This document shows positions 38,465 through 49,322 of a stretch of 64,000 nucleotides of DNA, in pieces. The DNA is taken from contig NZ_CP092191.1 of assembly GCF_022344005.1 (NCBI RefSeq), forward strand, positions 62,001 to 126,000. Reading direction: 5' to 3'. This DNA comes from Deinococcus sp. KNUC1210. Lineage in GTDB: Bacteria > Deinococcota > Deinococci > Deinococcales > Deinococcaceae. Within the stretch, counting starts at the first letter, position 1. Each line of letters begins with the position of its first letter. Under the pieces are notes generated by a model. The model searched no databases. It was not told the origin of the DNA and was given only the letters and a program-made list of their open reading frames with translations. The translations under genes were made by a program, and so were the position numbers.

Positions 38465-39375
38465 GCGGTCAACTCCGTCCAGACACGCTCGTATTCGTCC
38501 AGATAGGCTGGCGCACTGCCAAAGCTCTCCTCGTATGCTTTCAGAGCACGAATGCGGGTTTCGAGAATCGGGAATTCCCGGAGTACCGTTTCGGCCTCCT
38601 GCGCGAGCGCCTTACGGGCGGTAAAACGGACAAGCAGAATCCCGATGTCCAGCTCGCGTCCACTGATCGCCTGAGCGTCTGCCAGCAGCTGTAATGTTCC
38701 GCGAAGGCGATCCAGGTCAATGCCTGTCGGGGCAACCGGCACCAGGATGTGATCAGCGATGCCAGCTGCCTTCAGCAGGAGGGTTCGGTCATTCGGCGGC
38801 GTATCGATAATCACGACGTGTCCGTTCTCCCGCAGTTGTTTTGCCTGCGTGATGACACCGCGTTCCTCACACACCTGCACGTCATACGGAAGGGCCTGTA
38901 CACTCGCTGCCAGTTCCGCCCAGTGCAGCGCGCTGTGCTCACTGTCACCGTCGAGCACGGTTACTGGATGGTCTTTGAGCGCAGCGACGCTGGCAAGATG
39001 CATGGTGGAGGTGGTTTTACCGACCCCTCCTTTGAGCGAGACAAGCGCAATGATTGACGGGGACATAGAATCTCCTAAAGCTCCAAAGGAAGAAAGGGAC
39101 GCGGGAACAAGGGCCGCAACCGGCCGATGATGCTGACAGATCAGATAGGACATCTGTTCAAACTGCACACTCCGCAGCGTGCGGTGCAGCGTATCCCGCA
39201 GCTGAGAAGCCCCCATGGAGGCACTCGCGTGGGCTGCCGCCGATGAGGGCGTCAGGGCGGCGACCGGTTGACCGTGATGCAGGATGGTCACCGTCTGTCC
39301 GCTTTCGACGTGTCCGAGAACTTGGTGCAGCTGACGTCTCAAGTCGCTGATAGAAATGGATCCTGGAGCCGGCAC
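38461..39375 (-). CDS. parA: ParA partition ATPase with two N-terminal Phd/YefM-like domains
   Basis: Residues 104-304 are a small ParA ATPase: LKGGVGKTTS is the deviant Walker A (115-123), DGDSEHSALHW the A' motif and VVIIDTPPND the Walker B. In the same frame, residues 1-100 hold two diverged copies of a Phd/YefM antitoxin-type fold: residues 11-45 and 58-93 share LRxxLHxxL and xxPVAALxPxS. An ATG with an AGGAGA site at Met104 (39066) could also start a short ParA alone. The Phd part probably binds DNA at the promoter palindrome, replacing the helix-turn-helix of longer ParA proteins. GTG 39375 is leaderless behind a good promoter. Confidence 0.88.
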   Translation of the reverse strand: MPAPGSISISDLRRQLHQVLGHVESGQTVTILHHGQPVAALTPSSAAAHASASMGASQLRDTLHRTLRSVQFEQMSYLICQHHRPVAALVPASLSSFGALGDSMSPSIIALVSLKGGVGKTTSTMHLASVAALKDHPVTVLDGDSEHSALHWAELAASVQALPYDVQVCEERGVITQAKQLRENGHVVIIDTPPNDRTLLLKAAGIADHILVPVAPTGIDLDRLRGTLQLLADAQAISGRELDIGILLVRFTARKALAQEAETVLREFPILETRIRALKAYEESFGSAPAYLDEYERVWTELTA

Positions 39376-39382
39376 GGTTCAA

Positions 39383-39411
39383 ACTGTACGTTTTGTACAC
39401 TCTTTCTTCAA
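39383..39411 (-). promoter_or_regulatory. parAB promoter, leaderless, overlapped by an operator
   Basis: On the minus strand TTGAAG (39411-39406) and TACAGT (39388-39383) are separated by exactly 17 bases; the -10 ends seven bases before GTG 39375. The palindrome TGTAC-N5-GTACA (39385-39399) overlaps the spacer and -10 box, as expected of an autorepression operator. Confidence 0.65.
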
Positions 39412-39837
39412 GTCTGGCCCACCCATGATAGGGAATGTTCCAAGAGCAGGGATGCATCAGGCCGAGGGTCTGCTCTGAGAATGCAGCCGAAGAGCGGTAG
39501 CCCGGCAGCCAGTGCTGACGCCGGGACTTCATCCAATCGCACGCCTCAGTAAAGGTATAGGTCGATGTACAACATGCCTGCTGAAAGTCAGGTTCAACCT
39601 TCAGAGGTAAGAGAAAACGTTGACTATGCAGCGTCGTCAGCCTCATGCCGAACAGTTCCGCCAATACTATTTTCCAAATTTCAGAAACAGTGTAGAGAGC
39701 TTTTGAGAGCAAAAATAAGAAACCTGGAATCCTCGGGCTGAGCGGCGATTGCTTCCTCGGCTTCACCGAGTTCAATTGGCGTGAACCCGAAATGACAGTG
39801 CGTTGTGTGGCATAAATTCACCGCCACACTTCTCCAC
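39412..39837. other. Intergenic region upstream of parA
   Basis: No gene with recognisable features lies here. A long minus-strand frame crosses the region and runs into parA in another phase, so it is discounted. Confidence 0.4.
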
Positions 39838-39873
39838 CAAAAAAGAAAAGCGCCCCGCAGTGGAGGCACTTTT
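39838..39873 (-). terminator. Rho-independent terminator of the WGxxGxxG-type gene
   Basis: On the minus strand AAAAGTGCC pairs with GGCGCTTTT (one G-U pair) around a ten-base loop and is followed by CTTTTTT. It begins 19 bases after the stop codon of the exported-protein gene. Confidence 0.75.
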
Positions 39874-39891
39874 GTTTGAGAACTTAATCTG

Positions 39892-40162
39892 TTAGGAACG
39901 GGGAGCACCCGTCATGACGCGCTCACGCTCAGGCACTACAGCAACCGGCTGACGGCGAAGGCCCGCCAAGCCGAGCAGACCCAGCAGACCGAGCCATCCC
40001 CAGTTACTGTTGTCATTCTTGTTGTCATCATTGGCGGTCGTGTTATCGGTAGTTCCGGCGGTCGTCGTATTTGTGGTTCGTATCGGTGCTCTGCGCGAAG
40101 GCAGAGACAGGGGTCAGTGTCAAGGCTAGAACGAGGGCGGTCTTTTTGGCGATGTTCGACAT
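39892..40162 (-). pseudogene. WGxxGxxG-type small exported protein, frame broken near 40077
   Basis: ATG 40162 follows AAGGAG. The start encodes a signal peptide, MSNIAKKTALVLALTLTPVSAFA. The frame then stops early. Shifting by one base near 40077 continues as a linker rich in Thr, Asn and Asp, then WGWLGLLGLLGLAGLRR and a charged tail ending at 39892. That Trp/Gly/Leu helix followed by arginines is the C-terminal sorting-like anchor of WGxxGxxG-type proteins. The repaired product is about 90 residues. It would be exported and membrane-anchored at its C-terminus; its function is unknown. A terminator follows. Confidence 0.7.
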
Positions 40163-40385
40163 AGTACTCTCCTTGGACTTGGGGACCCAGACATTCGGGC
40201 TTCTTCCCATGGGCATTACTGTGCCATTGCCATCAGACCGTAACCTTAGATACTAATAAAGCTTGAGTTGAAGATCAGGACACAAAGCGTTTAGAAGTAA
40301 AGTCTGCGTCAGCAGAGAATCATGAAGGAACACCACCCTTTCAGGTCGATCCTTCAGTCAGCGCTTCTAATGATGAAGCGACTTT

Positions 40386-42925
40386 TTACGTTGCGTGTCC
40401 GTCGACTTCGCTGAGAGCCAGCGCGAGGTAAGGCGCGGTCCGGCTGCCCACCACCTGCGCCACTTCCTGAGGCGTGCCTTGCGCCACGATCTGGCCACCT
40501 TCGTCACCCGCACCAGGACCGACATCGATGACCCAGTCGCTGCCGACGACAAGTTGCATGTCGTGCTCCACGGCGATCACCGTATGCCCCGCCTCTACCA
40601 GCCGGGCGAGCTGCCGGGCCAGACGTTCCACGTCGGCAGGGTGGAGGCCGGTGGTGGGTTCGTCCAGGATGTACAGCGTCTGTCCCCGTCCAGCACGCTG
40701 CAACTCGGTGGCCAGTTTGATACGCTGCGCCTCTCCACCCGAGAGTTCGGTGGCGGGTTGCCCCAGCCGCAGATACCCCAGGCCCACCTCACGCAGCGTG
40801 TCCAAGCTGCGGAACACGGCTGCGTCATCCCGGAAGAACTCCCAGGCGGCGTCCACTGTCATCCCGAGGACCTCGGCCACCGTGCGGCCCCGGTACTGAA
40901 CGTCCAGTGTTTCGCTGTTGTAGCGGGTTCCGTGACAGACCGGGCACGGCGCGTACACGCTGGGCAGGAACAGCAGTTCGACCATCACCCAGCCCTCGCC
41001 CTGGCAGTGCTCGCAGCGCCCACCTTTGACGTTGAAGGAGAAGCGCCCGGCACTGTACCCGCGCTCGCGGGACAGCGGGACAGCGGCGAACAGTTTACGG
41101 ACGTGATCGAACAGGCCGGTATAGGTCGCCATATTGCTTCTGGGTGTACGTCCGATCGGCTTCTGATCAACCTGTACCAGCCGCGTGAGCGAGGCCACAT
41201 CACCCCCAGCTGTGCAGTGCTCGCGGCTTCCAGGGTGTCTCCGAGGGCTTCTTCGTCCTGTAACGCGTCGGCCTGTTCCCCGGGTCCCTGCCCGAAATAG
41301 GCAGCCAGCGTCTCGGCCAGCACCTGGCTGACCAGGCTCGACTTGCCCGACCCCGAGACGCCGGTCACACTGGTCAGGACACCCAGCGGAAACTGCACGC
41401 TGAGGTCCTGAAGGTTGTGACGCGTCACGCCGCTCAGCTCCAGCCAGCCAGAGGGCGTGGCTGGACGATGCACTTCCTGCGGAGTCGTCCTGAACAGGTA
41501 CTCGGCGGTCTGAGAATTCTTGATCTCCCGCAGCCCTGCCGGTGGCCCGCTGTAGAGGACCTCGCCGCCCTGTTCTCCGGCCCCCGGCCCGACATCCACC
41601 AGCCAGTCGGCGCGGCGCACCACGTCCAGATCGTGTTCCACCACGAACAGCGAATTACCCGCCGCCTTCAACCCGTCCAGCGCCGAGAGCAGCGCTTCGG
41701 TGTCGGCGGGGTGCAGTCCGGCAGAAGGCTCGTCCAGGACGTACACCACACCGAACAGGTTGGAATACAGCTGCGTGGCGAGGCGGAGCCGCTGCAACTC
41801 GCCGGGCGAAAGCGTGGGCGTCGCCCGCTCCAGTTGCAGGTACCCCAGCCCGAGATCCAGAAGCACGTCCAGCCGGGCAACCAGGTCCTCGGTCATGCGC
41901 TGCCGGGCCAGTGCCTGCTCAGGCCGCTGCTCGTCCAGCCCGTCTCTGAGGCCGTTGGCGTATGGACGCGTCAGTTCGGCCACCTGTTTGAGGGGCAGGC
42001 GCGAGAACTCCGTGATATCGAAGCCCGCGAAACGCACTGCCAGCGCTTCCGGACGCAGCCGTTTGCCGTGGCACACCGGGCATTCCGCCGCGATCATGTA
42101 GGTCTGTACCCTGCGTCTCATGGCCGCGCTCTCGGTGGTGGTGAAGGTATGCAGGACATGCCGCCGGGCGCTGCTGAAGGTGCCCATGTAGCTCGGTTCG
42201 AGCTTGCGCTTGACGGCCCGCCGGGTCTCCTCCGGACTCAGACCCGGATAGACCGGCACGACCGGCTGCTCGTCCGTGAAGAGGATCCATTCACGCGTCT
42301 CCTGCGGCAGTTCACGCCACGGCACATCCACATTGATTCCCAGCGAGACCAGGATATCGCGCTGATTTTGCCCACCCCAGGCGAGCGGCCAGGCGGCGAC
42401 GGCCCGTTCGCGGATCGTCAGCGAGGGGTCCGGGACCATCGAGGCCTCAGTAACCTCATAGATACGGCCCTGACCGTGGCAACGTAAGCAGGCTCCCTCG
42501 GGTGTATTGGGCGAGAAGCCCTCGGCATACACGATGCTCTGACCCGGCGGGTACGTTCCGGCACGCGAGTACAGCATCCGTACCAGATTCGACAGAGTGG
42601 TGACGCTGCCCACCGAAGAGCGAGTGGTCGGTGCGCCGCGCTGCTGTTGCAGGGCCACCGCCGGGGGCAGGCCCTCGATGGCGTCCACATCGGGCGCACC
42701 GACCTGATGAAACAGGCGGCGGGCGTAAGGCGACACCGATTCGAGATACCGCCGCTGCGCCTCGGCGTACAGCGTCCCGAAGGCCAGTGAGGATTTGCCC
42801 GACCCGGAAACACCGGTGAACACCACCAACGCGTTGCGTGGCACCCGCAGCGAAAGGTCTTTCAGGTTATGTTCCCGGGCTCCGCGTACCTGTACGAAAC
42901 CAGAAAAATCAGAGGAACTCGACAT
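40386..42925 (-). pseudogene. uvrA2: UvrA-like excinuclease subunit (UvrA2 type), frame broken at 41203-41207
   Basis: The first frame has two ABC ATPase halves beginning VFTGVSGSGKSSLAFGTLYAE and, after the signature LSPGELQRLRLATQL and VLDEPSAGLHPAD, a second Walker A TGVSGSGKSSLV. It derails after AQLG. Adding one G to the G5 run at 41203-41207 gives GGDVASLTRLVQVDQKPIGR and runs on through zinc-finger cysteines (CEHCQGEG, CPVCHG), LSGGEAQRIKLATEL and ILDEPTTGLHPAD to 40386. The total of about 847 residues and the reduced UvrB-interaction region fit UvrA2, which in D. radiodurans also lies on a secondary replicon. Roles proposed for UvrA2 are damage tolerance or export. The indel is probably an assembly error. 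Confidence 0.87.
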
Positions 42926-43180
42926 GGCCCAGGCAGTATGGTCGGATGGGTTAGGCGGGGAACGCGAATCGCAAGAATGGCTAAAGCTAGAGCTCTCAGC
43001 GCGGCGTCGGCCTTTCAGGCAGCTCTGCGTGCGTCTGAGTGCAGGCCGGGAAACGGTCAGCCTCTGCACCATGTGTCTGCTGGATACCCCGGCACAACGA
43101 GCGCCTTTTACAGGAAAACAGCACAGGCAAAGCGGGTTGAAAGACCGTTCAGGAGACCGTTCCCACCTCCGAGAAAGGCG

Positions 43181-45444
43181 CTACGACAGCTCCGCCCTGT
43201 CCCTCATGAGTCTCCATAAGGCCTCGGGAGCGACAGGCAGATCGGCGACCCGGACGCCAGCCGCGTCACGGATCGCGTTGGCGATGGCGGCTGCACCTGC
43301 CGTGATCGGTGGCTCACCGACGATCCGCGCCCCGAACGGTCCATATTCGGATGGATGCTCGACAATCACCGCTTCGAGTGGCGGCAGATCAGCAGCCCGA
43401 GGAAACACGTATTCGAGAAAATTCGGGTTGGTCAGAGTGCCGCCCGCGAAGTGCATTCCCTCGTACAGGCCGATACTGATGCCCTGGGCCGTGCCCCCTG
43501 CATCTGCCCTTCGACCAGCATCGGATTGAGCGCGAAGCCCACATCCTGCACCGACACAGCTTCGAGCGGAGTGACCAGACCGGTGTCAGGATCTACATGT
43601 ACCCTCATCAGCTGGACGGTAAAGCCCGGTGCGCCCGCCTTGATGGCCGCGCGGCCTTCCGCCACCACCGGCCCTGGACCGCCAGCCAGACGTTGGCCCA
43701 GCTGTGCGAGTTTTCCAATCGTGAGCCCCGGGCCGGGCACGCCCTTGACGCGGGCGGAACCCCCAACGAGTTCGACGTCGTCGCGGTGCGCTTCAAACTC
43801 GTGGGCCGCCAGGTCGAGCAACTGGTCGCGTACCTGGGTGCTGGCATCCAGGACTGCCCCCCCGACACTGATGGTGACCTGTGAGCCTCCGGAGCCAGGG
43901 GCAAAGGGCCCGCTGTCGGTGGTGCCCTGCACGATCTCGACCACGTCAGGATCGACGCCAAGTGTGTCAGCCGCAATAAGAACCATCGAGGAGTGCACGC
44001 CGCTGATATCGACGCTGCCGAGATGCAAACGAACCGTGCCGTCCGGCTCTACCCGGCAGACAGCGCCCGCGGGCGAGAACGCGCCGGGCCAACCGCCGAT
44101 TGCCAGGCCCACACCCTCATGGGGCCGCTCCTGACGCTTGCGCCAGATCGGATGTTCGCGGGCACGCTCCAGACAGGCCTTGAGGCCGATCCCCGGCCAG
44201 GGATGTCCCGTGCCGGTCAGGTCGCCCGCCTCGACGGCATTCAGGTAACGCAGTTCGAGGGGGTCGTGCCCGAGTACGCGGGCCAGCTCATCGACACTCG
44301 ATTCCAGCGCGAACAGCGCCTGCGGAACGCCGGGGGCGCGGTACGCACCGGTCGGGGCGCGGTTCGTCAGGACTTCGAGCGTCTCGATCCGCACGTGCTC
44401 GCAGCGGTACATGCCGCCGATCACCGTGGCAATGATCCCGGCGTGTCCGAAACGGAATACCCCGTTTTCGATCATCGCGTGCACGTCGAGCGCGGTGATG
44501 CGGCCCTCGGCGTCGGCCCCGAGGCGCACGCGAATGGCCGTGCCGGGTGCGGGCATGGTCGTCAGCATGTCTTCCGAGCGCGACAGCACCAGCCGCACCG
44601 GACGGCGCAGGTGCAGCGCGACCGCCGCAACGAGTGCGTCGAGGATGCCGTACTTGGCACCGAAGCCACCACCGACGGTCATCGGCTCGACGCGCACGTC
44701 GCGTTCCCGCAGACCCAGGGCCGTGGCTACCTCGCTCCGAACGGTGTACTGACCCTGGGTGCTGGTATACACCGTCACCTGACCGGGACGCCTTCCCGGT
44801 TCAGCAACCACCGCGTGTGGTTCCAGATATGACTGATGAATCCAGGACGTGCCGTAGCTGCGGTCGATCACGACGTGCGCGTTCTGAAGGGCAGCGCTGA
44901 CATCTCCGCGTTCAAAGACGCGGCGCTCGTCGATGTTGGACACGCTCGTTCCGCCGCCCGGCCCGGCTTCGCCACCGTGCAGACTGGCCATGCTCGCGCC
45001 GGCACTGGGAACGCCCTGTGGCCAGACGTGCAGCGTGTCCTGCATGGCCTGCGCGGCGTCATCGACGCTTTCGAGCGTGGCATAGTCGATGTCGAGCAGG
45101 GCGGCAGCGTCGGCTGCGGCTGCCTCGCTGCTCGCGACGACAACGGCGACCGGCTGACCTGCAAACATGACTTCGTCCAGCGCCAGCAGCATCGACGGAC
45201 GCGAGTGCGCGATTCGACCGTGGTTGAGGTCGTGTCCGGTCAGCACCGCGATCACCCCGGGCACGGCGAGGGCTGCCCGCGCATCGATGCCCTGAATATG
45301 GGCGTGCGGGTAAAGGGAGAGGACCGGGCGGGCATGAACCATCCCAGCGATCGACAGATCGGCCGTGTACATGGCACGTCCGGTGATCTTCTCCAAGCCG
45401 TCGATGACTTTGCGCCGTTTGCCGAGGTGCGTTCTCTGCGTCAT
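43181..45444 (-). pseudogene. Xanthine dehydrogenase-family molybdopterin-binding subunit, frame broken at 43494-43498
   Basis: ATG 45444 follows GGAGGTCGGC. The product starts with KVIDGLEKITGRAMYTADL and contains GGGFGAKYG, YRAPGVPQALFALES and GSGGSQVTISVGGAV, typical of the molybdenum subunit of the xanthine oxidase family. It derails after VEGQMQG. One extra G in the G5 run gives GTAQGISIGLYEGMHFAGG, then NPNFLEYVFPRAADLPP and EYGPFGARIVGEP to 43181, a normal end; total about 754 residues. No FAD or iron-sulfur subunit gene is adjacent, so partners must be encoded elsewhere. Substrate (purine, aldehyde, CO or aromatic) cannot be assigned. Confidence 0.85.
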
Positions 45445-45904
45445 GCCGACCTCCAGGTCTGTCTGGAAGATTCTAGGGACTCGCGTCTGTAGCGGATGAA
45501 ATCTCGGTAACCGTCGCGGTCGAGCACGTGACCACGGCGGCCTTTCAGCAGCAGCTCCCTCGGCGTGCTGGAGGGAATTGAAGCCACAGTTCTGGTCTTA
45601 CGGTCTTCCGTCTTGGCCGTTCGTTGATTCATCTGCCAGCCGATCAACAGCAAGCGAGTCTGAACATCGTTGGCACGGTAGCTGAACGACAGAGTGCGCC
45701 CGCAAACTGATCTTGCACGGAATCGAGGGAAACGAAGTCGATACTCACTAAAAGAGCAGACGCGAAGAGGTACCGGGAGCGCTCGCATCACAGAGAACGC
45801 GCCCCAAAAGAGTGTGGACGGGTCGGCAGGCGCACGCTGGAGTATCTTCATGAAGAATCACAGGGCCAACCTTCACCCATCCTCTGCCCCTTCCAGGAGT
45901 CCAT
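45445..45904. other. Intergenic region between divergent xdh-type and exported-protein genes
   Basis: No gene is supported in these 460 bases. Minus-strand codons upstream of the dehydrogenase give no family resemblance. The promoters of both divergent genes must lie here. Confidence 0.4.
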
Positions 45905-48447
45905 ATGACCGGAGTCCACATGAGCCGCACTGTCCGCAGTCTGGTGCTGACCGCCTTTCTGATGCTGGGATCAGGGGGGCTGCGCCCTACACCCTGAAGG
46001 TGGACGGGCAGAGTAGCAGCATTGACGTGACCGTCCAGGACGGCGGGTTGTATGTGCCGCTGCTTCCCTTCCTGCAGGCGCTGGGTGGAGGAGCGCGGCC
46101 CAGCGGCTTTGACTACAACGCGGGCAGCATCGTGCTCACACGAGGTGACGGCAGCAAGACGGTCAAGGTGGCCTTCAAACTCGTCAACCAGCAGCCCACC
46201 ATCGACGTGCTTCAGGCAGCACGCGGGCTGGGCTTTCAGGTGAGCGAGAGCGGAACTGTGCTCACGCTGTCGAGTGCACCCAGCCAGTCCACTCCGGCTC
46301 ACATTCCGGTCACCAGCACCCCCGCCACCTTGTACCCCAACGGATTCAGCGCCGACGAGATCGGGCCTGTCGCCCGCCAGCTCGTCGACGAACTCAACTC
46401 CACCTCGTCCAGCAGCGCCATGCTGCAAGCGGTTCTCGACCTCAGCGGCGTTCCGGTGTACGGCACCCCGGCGCGGCCCGCCGACGGCGACCTGCTTGAA
46501 GCGTATCTGGCCCTGCATCACCCCTTTTCGACGGTGCTGGAGCTGTTCACCTTGCGGACAGGCTTTCAGTTCCGGCTGTTCACGCCCATCGACAGCTATC
46601 TGTCGAGTTTGAACGGCAAAACCGCGCTGACCCGCCAGACCCTGGCCGCACAGGTGAGCCGCCTCTTTGAAGGCCCTCCTTCGCGTTCGCAGGTGGTGCT
46701 CTCTCTGGTCGGGGCCATCGGGCGCGAACGTGTCGCACGCGGCATCAGCGGCTCGAAGATCCGCGACCCGTTTTTTGGAGACGACCTGCTCGACCCGGTG
46801 CAACTTCGTCTGCTGAGCGCGGTGCTGGAAGCGGGACAGGGGCCGGACAGCGCCATCAAACGGGCGGGTCTGGCACTGCCGAATTGGACCGGGCTGCACA
46901 GCTCCCCTTCAGCACGGTCGTCTCTGCCGGTCTTCGCCCTGGAACGCCGCACCCTGCTCGCCTCGGCACCTGTCGGCAGTGGCCTGACCTCCGGCACCGG
47001 GGGCGACGATCTCGCGCCCAAGAGTGCCGTTGATCTGGCGAGCAAGGTGGCCGACAAAGCCGTATCGCAGATCGTGAAAGAGACGTATCCCGAAGGGGCC
47101 GCGTGGATGGATAACACCGTTCAGGACGGCCTGGGTATTCCGATCGTGCTGCCCGTCAGTCAAGAATTGCTCGAAGCGGCTCTGAAGGGCGACCCCGAGA
47201 AGCTGGCAACCTCGTGGGCGGGGGCCATCAAGCAGGCGATCACCGGTACGCTGGAAGAAGGAGCACGGGTCATGGTCTGCGGCTCGGTGGTGCTGTACGG
47301 CTACCACAGCCGCGCTCAGGCCGACCCCGCCACCATCTCGCACCGGACCGACGGCAACGCCGAAGGCCCCTCGCTCAGCAAGGTGACGGCCACCCTGGTG
47401 TACGACGGCGACTACCGAGACCGGGTCTTCAAGACGCCGGTGCGCTACGCGTCGCGGCTGGCGGTCAAAAAGCCCCTGACGAGCGTGGGCGAACTGCTTG
47501 ACCGGCTGGGGTGCGAACTGCCGCAGGGCAACGCGGTGGCGGGCAAGCCGGTGGAATGGGAACTGACGGGCGATCTCGCTGACCACCTCAACGGCGAACA
47601 GCCGGAGTTTGCCGACCCCGCCACCAATGCGGGCGGCGTGGCTCACGCGCAGTTCCGGGCGGTGGACGAGAAAACGCCGAAGAGTCTGCGGGCAGCACAG
47701 AAATCGGCCACCGGCAATCTCTTCATCCGCTTCAAGAACCTGCTGCCGCAGAAATGGTGGCTGGTACAGGCCGCCGCGCAGTTCGGGCAGGACACCAGCA
47801 GCGACACCAAGGACACGGGCAAGGTGGGCAGCAGCACCCAGCGCCTCACCGTCCGGTATTACGAGCCCCCGAAGCTCACCCTGAAGTTTCAGTCGGATAT
47901 GCATGGAAGCGGCCCCGATACCACCTTCAACTTCATGCTCGACGCCAGCATTCCGCTGAAAGCCGAATGGAACGGCGACCCCAGCGATCCCCGCTCGAAG
48001 TTCATCGGATACAGCGGGACCGGCAGCCTGCACTACGAGTCGCGCAGCTTCAGCGGCAAATGCAACCTGCACATCACGGGCGTGCAGGACGGCACGCTGG
48101 AGGTCAAGATCGTGGCCGAGAGCTTCGAGAGCCCGCAACTCACGGTGATCGTGAATCCGGGGTTCAGCATCGGCAGCGTTCGGCCAACCGAGGACTACGC
48201 GGGCGGCTGTCAGGGTGCGGGTGCGGGCGGTGGATCGGTGTGGTTTGGAGCATGGCTGGACGCATACGGAACGGGGCAGAACAAGCTGATCGGCGTCCTG
48301 CCAGGACAGACCTTCGCAGGCGTGATTCTGCGCGGCTCCAAGCAGAGTGGCACGCTGCTGCTTCAGAAGGTTCTGAACGGCAAAGGAAGCGCACAGGGCA
48401 GCAACATCGAAGACACCACCACCGTCAGTCTTCAGGTAACGCCGTAA
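45905..48447 (+). pseudogene. Large exported protein with copper-amine-oxidase-type stalk domain, frame broken at 45974-45979
   Basis: ATG 45905 follows CAGGAG; the first frame encodes a signal peptide (MSRTVRSLVLTAFLMLGSGG) and then stops. One extra G in the G6 run at 45974-45979 continues it into the long frame AAPYTLKVDGQSSSIDV. Residues 30-125 resemble the stalk domain found at the N-terminus of many exported proteins. The remaining 700 residues are not recognised: a helical middle, then a beta-rich C-terminal third with KLTLKFQSDMHGSG and FIGYSGTGSLHYESRSFSG. It is likely secreted or envelope-bound. About 845 residues when repaired. Confidence 0.65.
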
Positions 48448-48606
48448 CACCTGAAGCACGGTTAACTTCCCTGGATCTCGGGCTGGGTGAGTGGCCCTGT
48501 TCTCATCGTTCAAAACCTGGGTGTCAACGATTTCTACCGGGATCAATCCCCAGGAAGGGTCGAATGCGCCCCCGCATCCTCCGCTTGTTTCCCTGTTGGA
48601 ATGAGT

Positions 48607-49092
48607 TCAGTATTTCGGCGGTGGTTGATGGACGAAGTCCGGTGTGCCCGTCATCTGGCCCATTTCACAGTGCCACCTCCCGAGTGTGGAACGCCAGCAT
48701 ATTCCCAGTGCCTGACGGGCAATGAAGACAGAGCAGTTTCTTCCGCTGTTTGCGCGGGCAGATCCGGTGACGGGTTCGCAGACGTAGGTGTACTGACTGC
48801 CCCGAATGGGAATGACGGCGGCTCTGACGTCGATTCCCTGATGACCCGCGTCTGTGCGTGGGTTGTAAGCGCGCGTTGTGCCGGGCTGCACTCTCACCTG
48901 AGCCGTGAGCGAGATGTAGCCGTTGAGGTACCCCTCGGACGAGCACTGCACGAGCGCGGCCATCTGCTTCGTAGTCGGCGGGGTTTTGATGGCAGCACAG
49001 AGGCGCGGAGACCGCGTTCCATAGTCGGCCCCGGTCACGGCAGCCGCCGAAGACGAAAGGAGAATGCCGAACACCAGAAGGACTGCGGGCAT
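48607..49092 (-). CDS. Small exported hypothetical protein (161 aa)
   Basis: I do not recognise the family. MPAVLLVFGILLSSSAAAVTG is a signal peptide. The mature part has six or more cysteines (CAAIK, QCSSEG, VCEPV, NCSVF, ICWRS, HCEMG), suggesting disulfide bonds outside the cytoplasm. ATG 49092 has TACAAT six bases upstream, a textbook leaderless start. It converges on the large exported protein gene, so a shared envelope role is possible but unproven. Confidence 0.75.
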   Translation of the reverse strand: MPAVLLVFGILLSSSAAAVTGADYGTRSPRLCAAIKTPPTTKQMAALVQCSSEGYLNGYISLTAQVRVQPGTTRAYNPRTDAGHQGIDVRAAVIPIRGSQYTYVCEPVTGSARANSGRNCSVFIARQALGICWRSTLGRWHCEMGQMTGTPDFVHQPPPKY

Positions 49093-49098
49093 TCCGTC

Positions 49099-49104
49099 AT
49101 TGTA
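49099..49104 (-). promoter_or_regulatory. Leaderless -10 box of the 161-aa exported protein gene
   Basis: TACAAT ends six bases before ATG 49092 on the minus strand. Confidence 0.5.
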
Positions 49105-49322
49105 GAGGCCGCTGCCCGGTCCGCAGATACTCTCCGGGCAGCAGGCGCATCGCAGGCTGAAGAGCGGGGTGGCCGGAGGAGGGGAGAGGATAGGCCGAGG
49201 CCCCCTAGTCGCTCAGGCCCAACCCGTCCAGGACCCACACCAAGTCGACCGAACTTCTGACGCCTTTCAGTGGGGATGCCTGCAACTGTGCCTGTCGGCA
49301 TCCACCGCTTCCCTTCGGTCGT

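Noticed and set aside
38461..39375. Toxin-antitoxin module based on the Phd-like domain
   Set aside because: No Doc- or RelE-like toxin gene is adjacent; the domain is part of the ParA chain, so a TA pair is not supported.
39158..39775. Minus-strand frame overlapping the parA 5' end in another phase
   Set aside because: It would overlap the Phd-like domains by 200 bases, and its composition (many Cys, Trp, His, Tyr) is unlike proteins of this genome.
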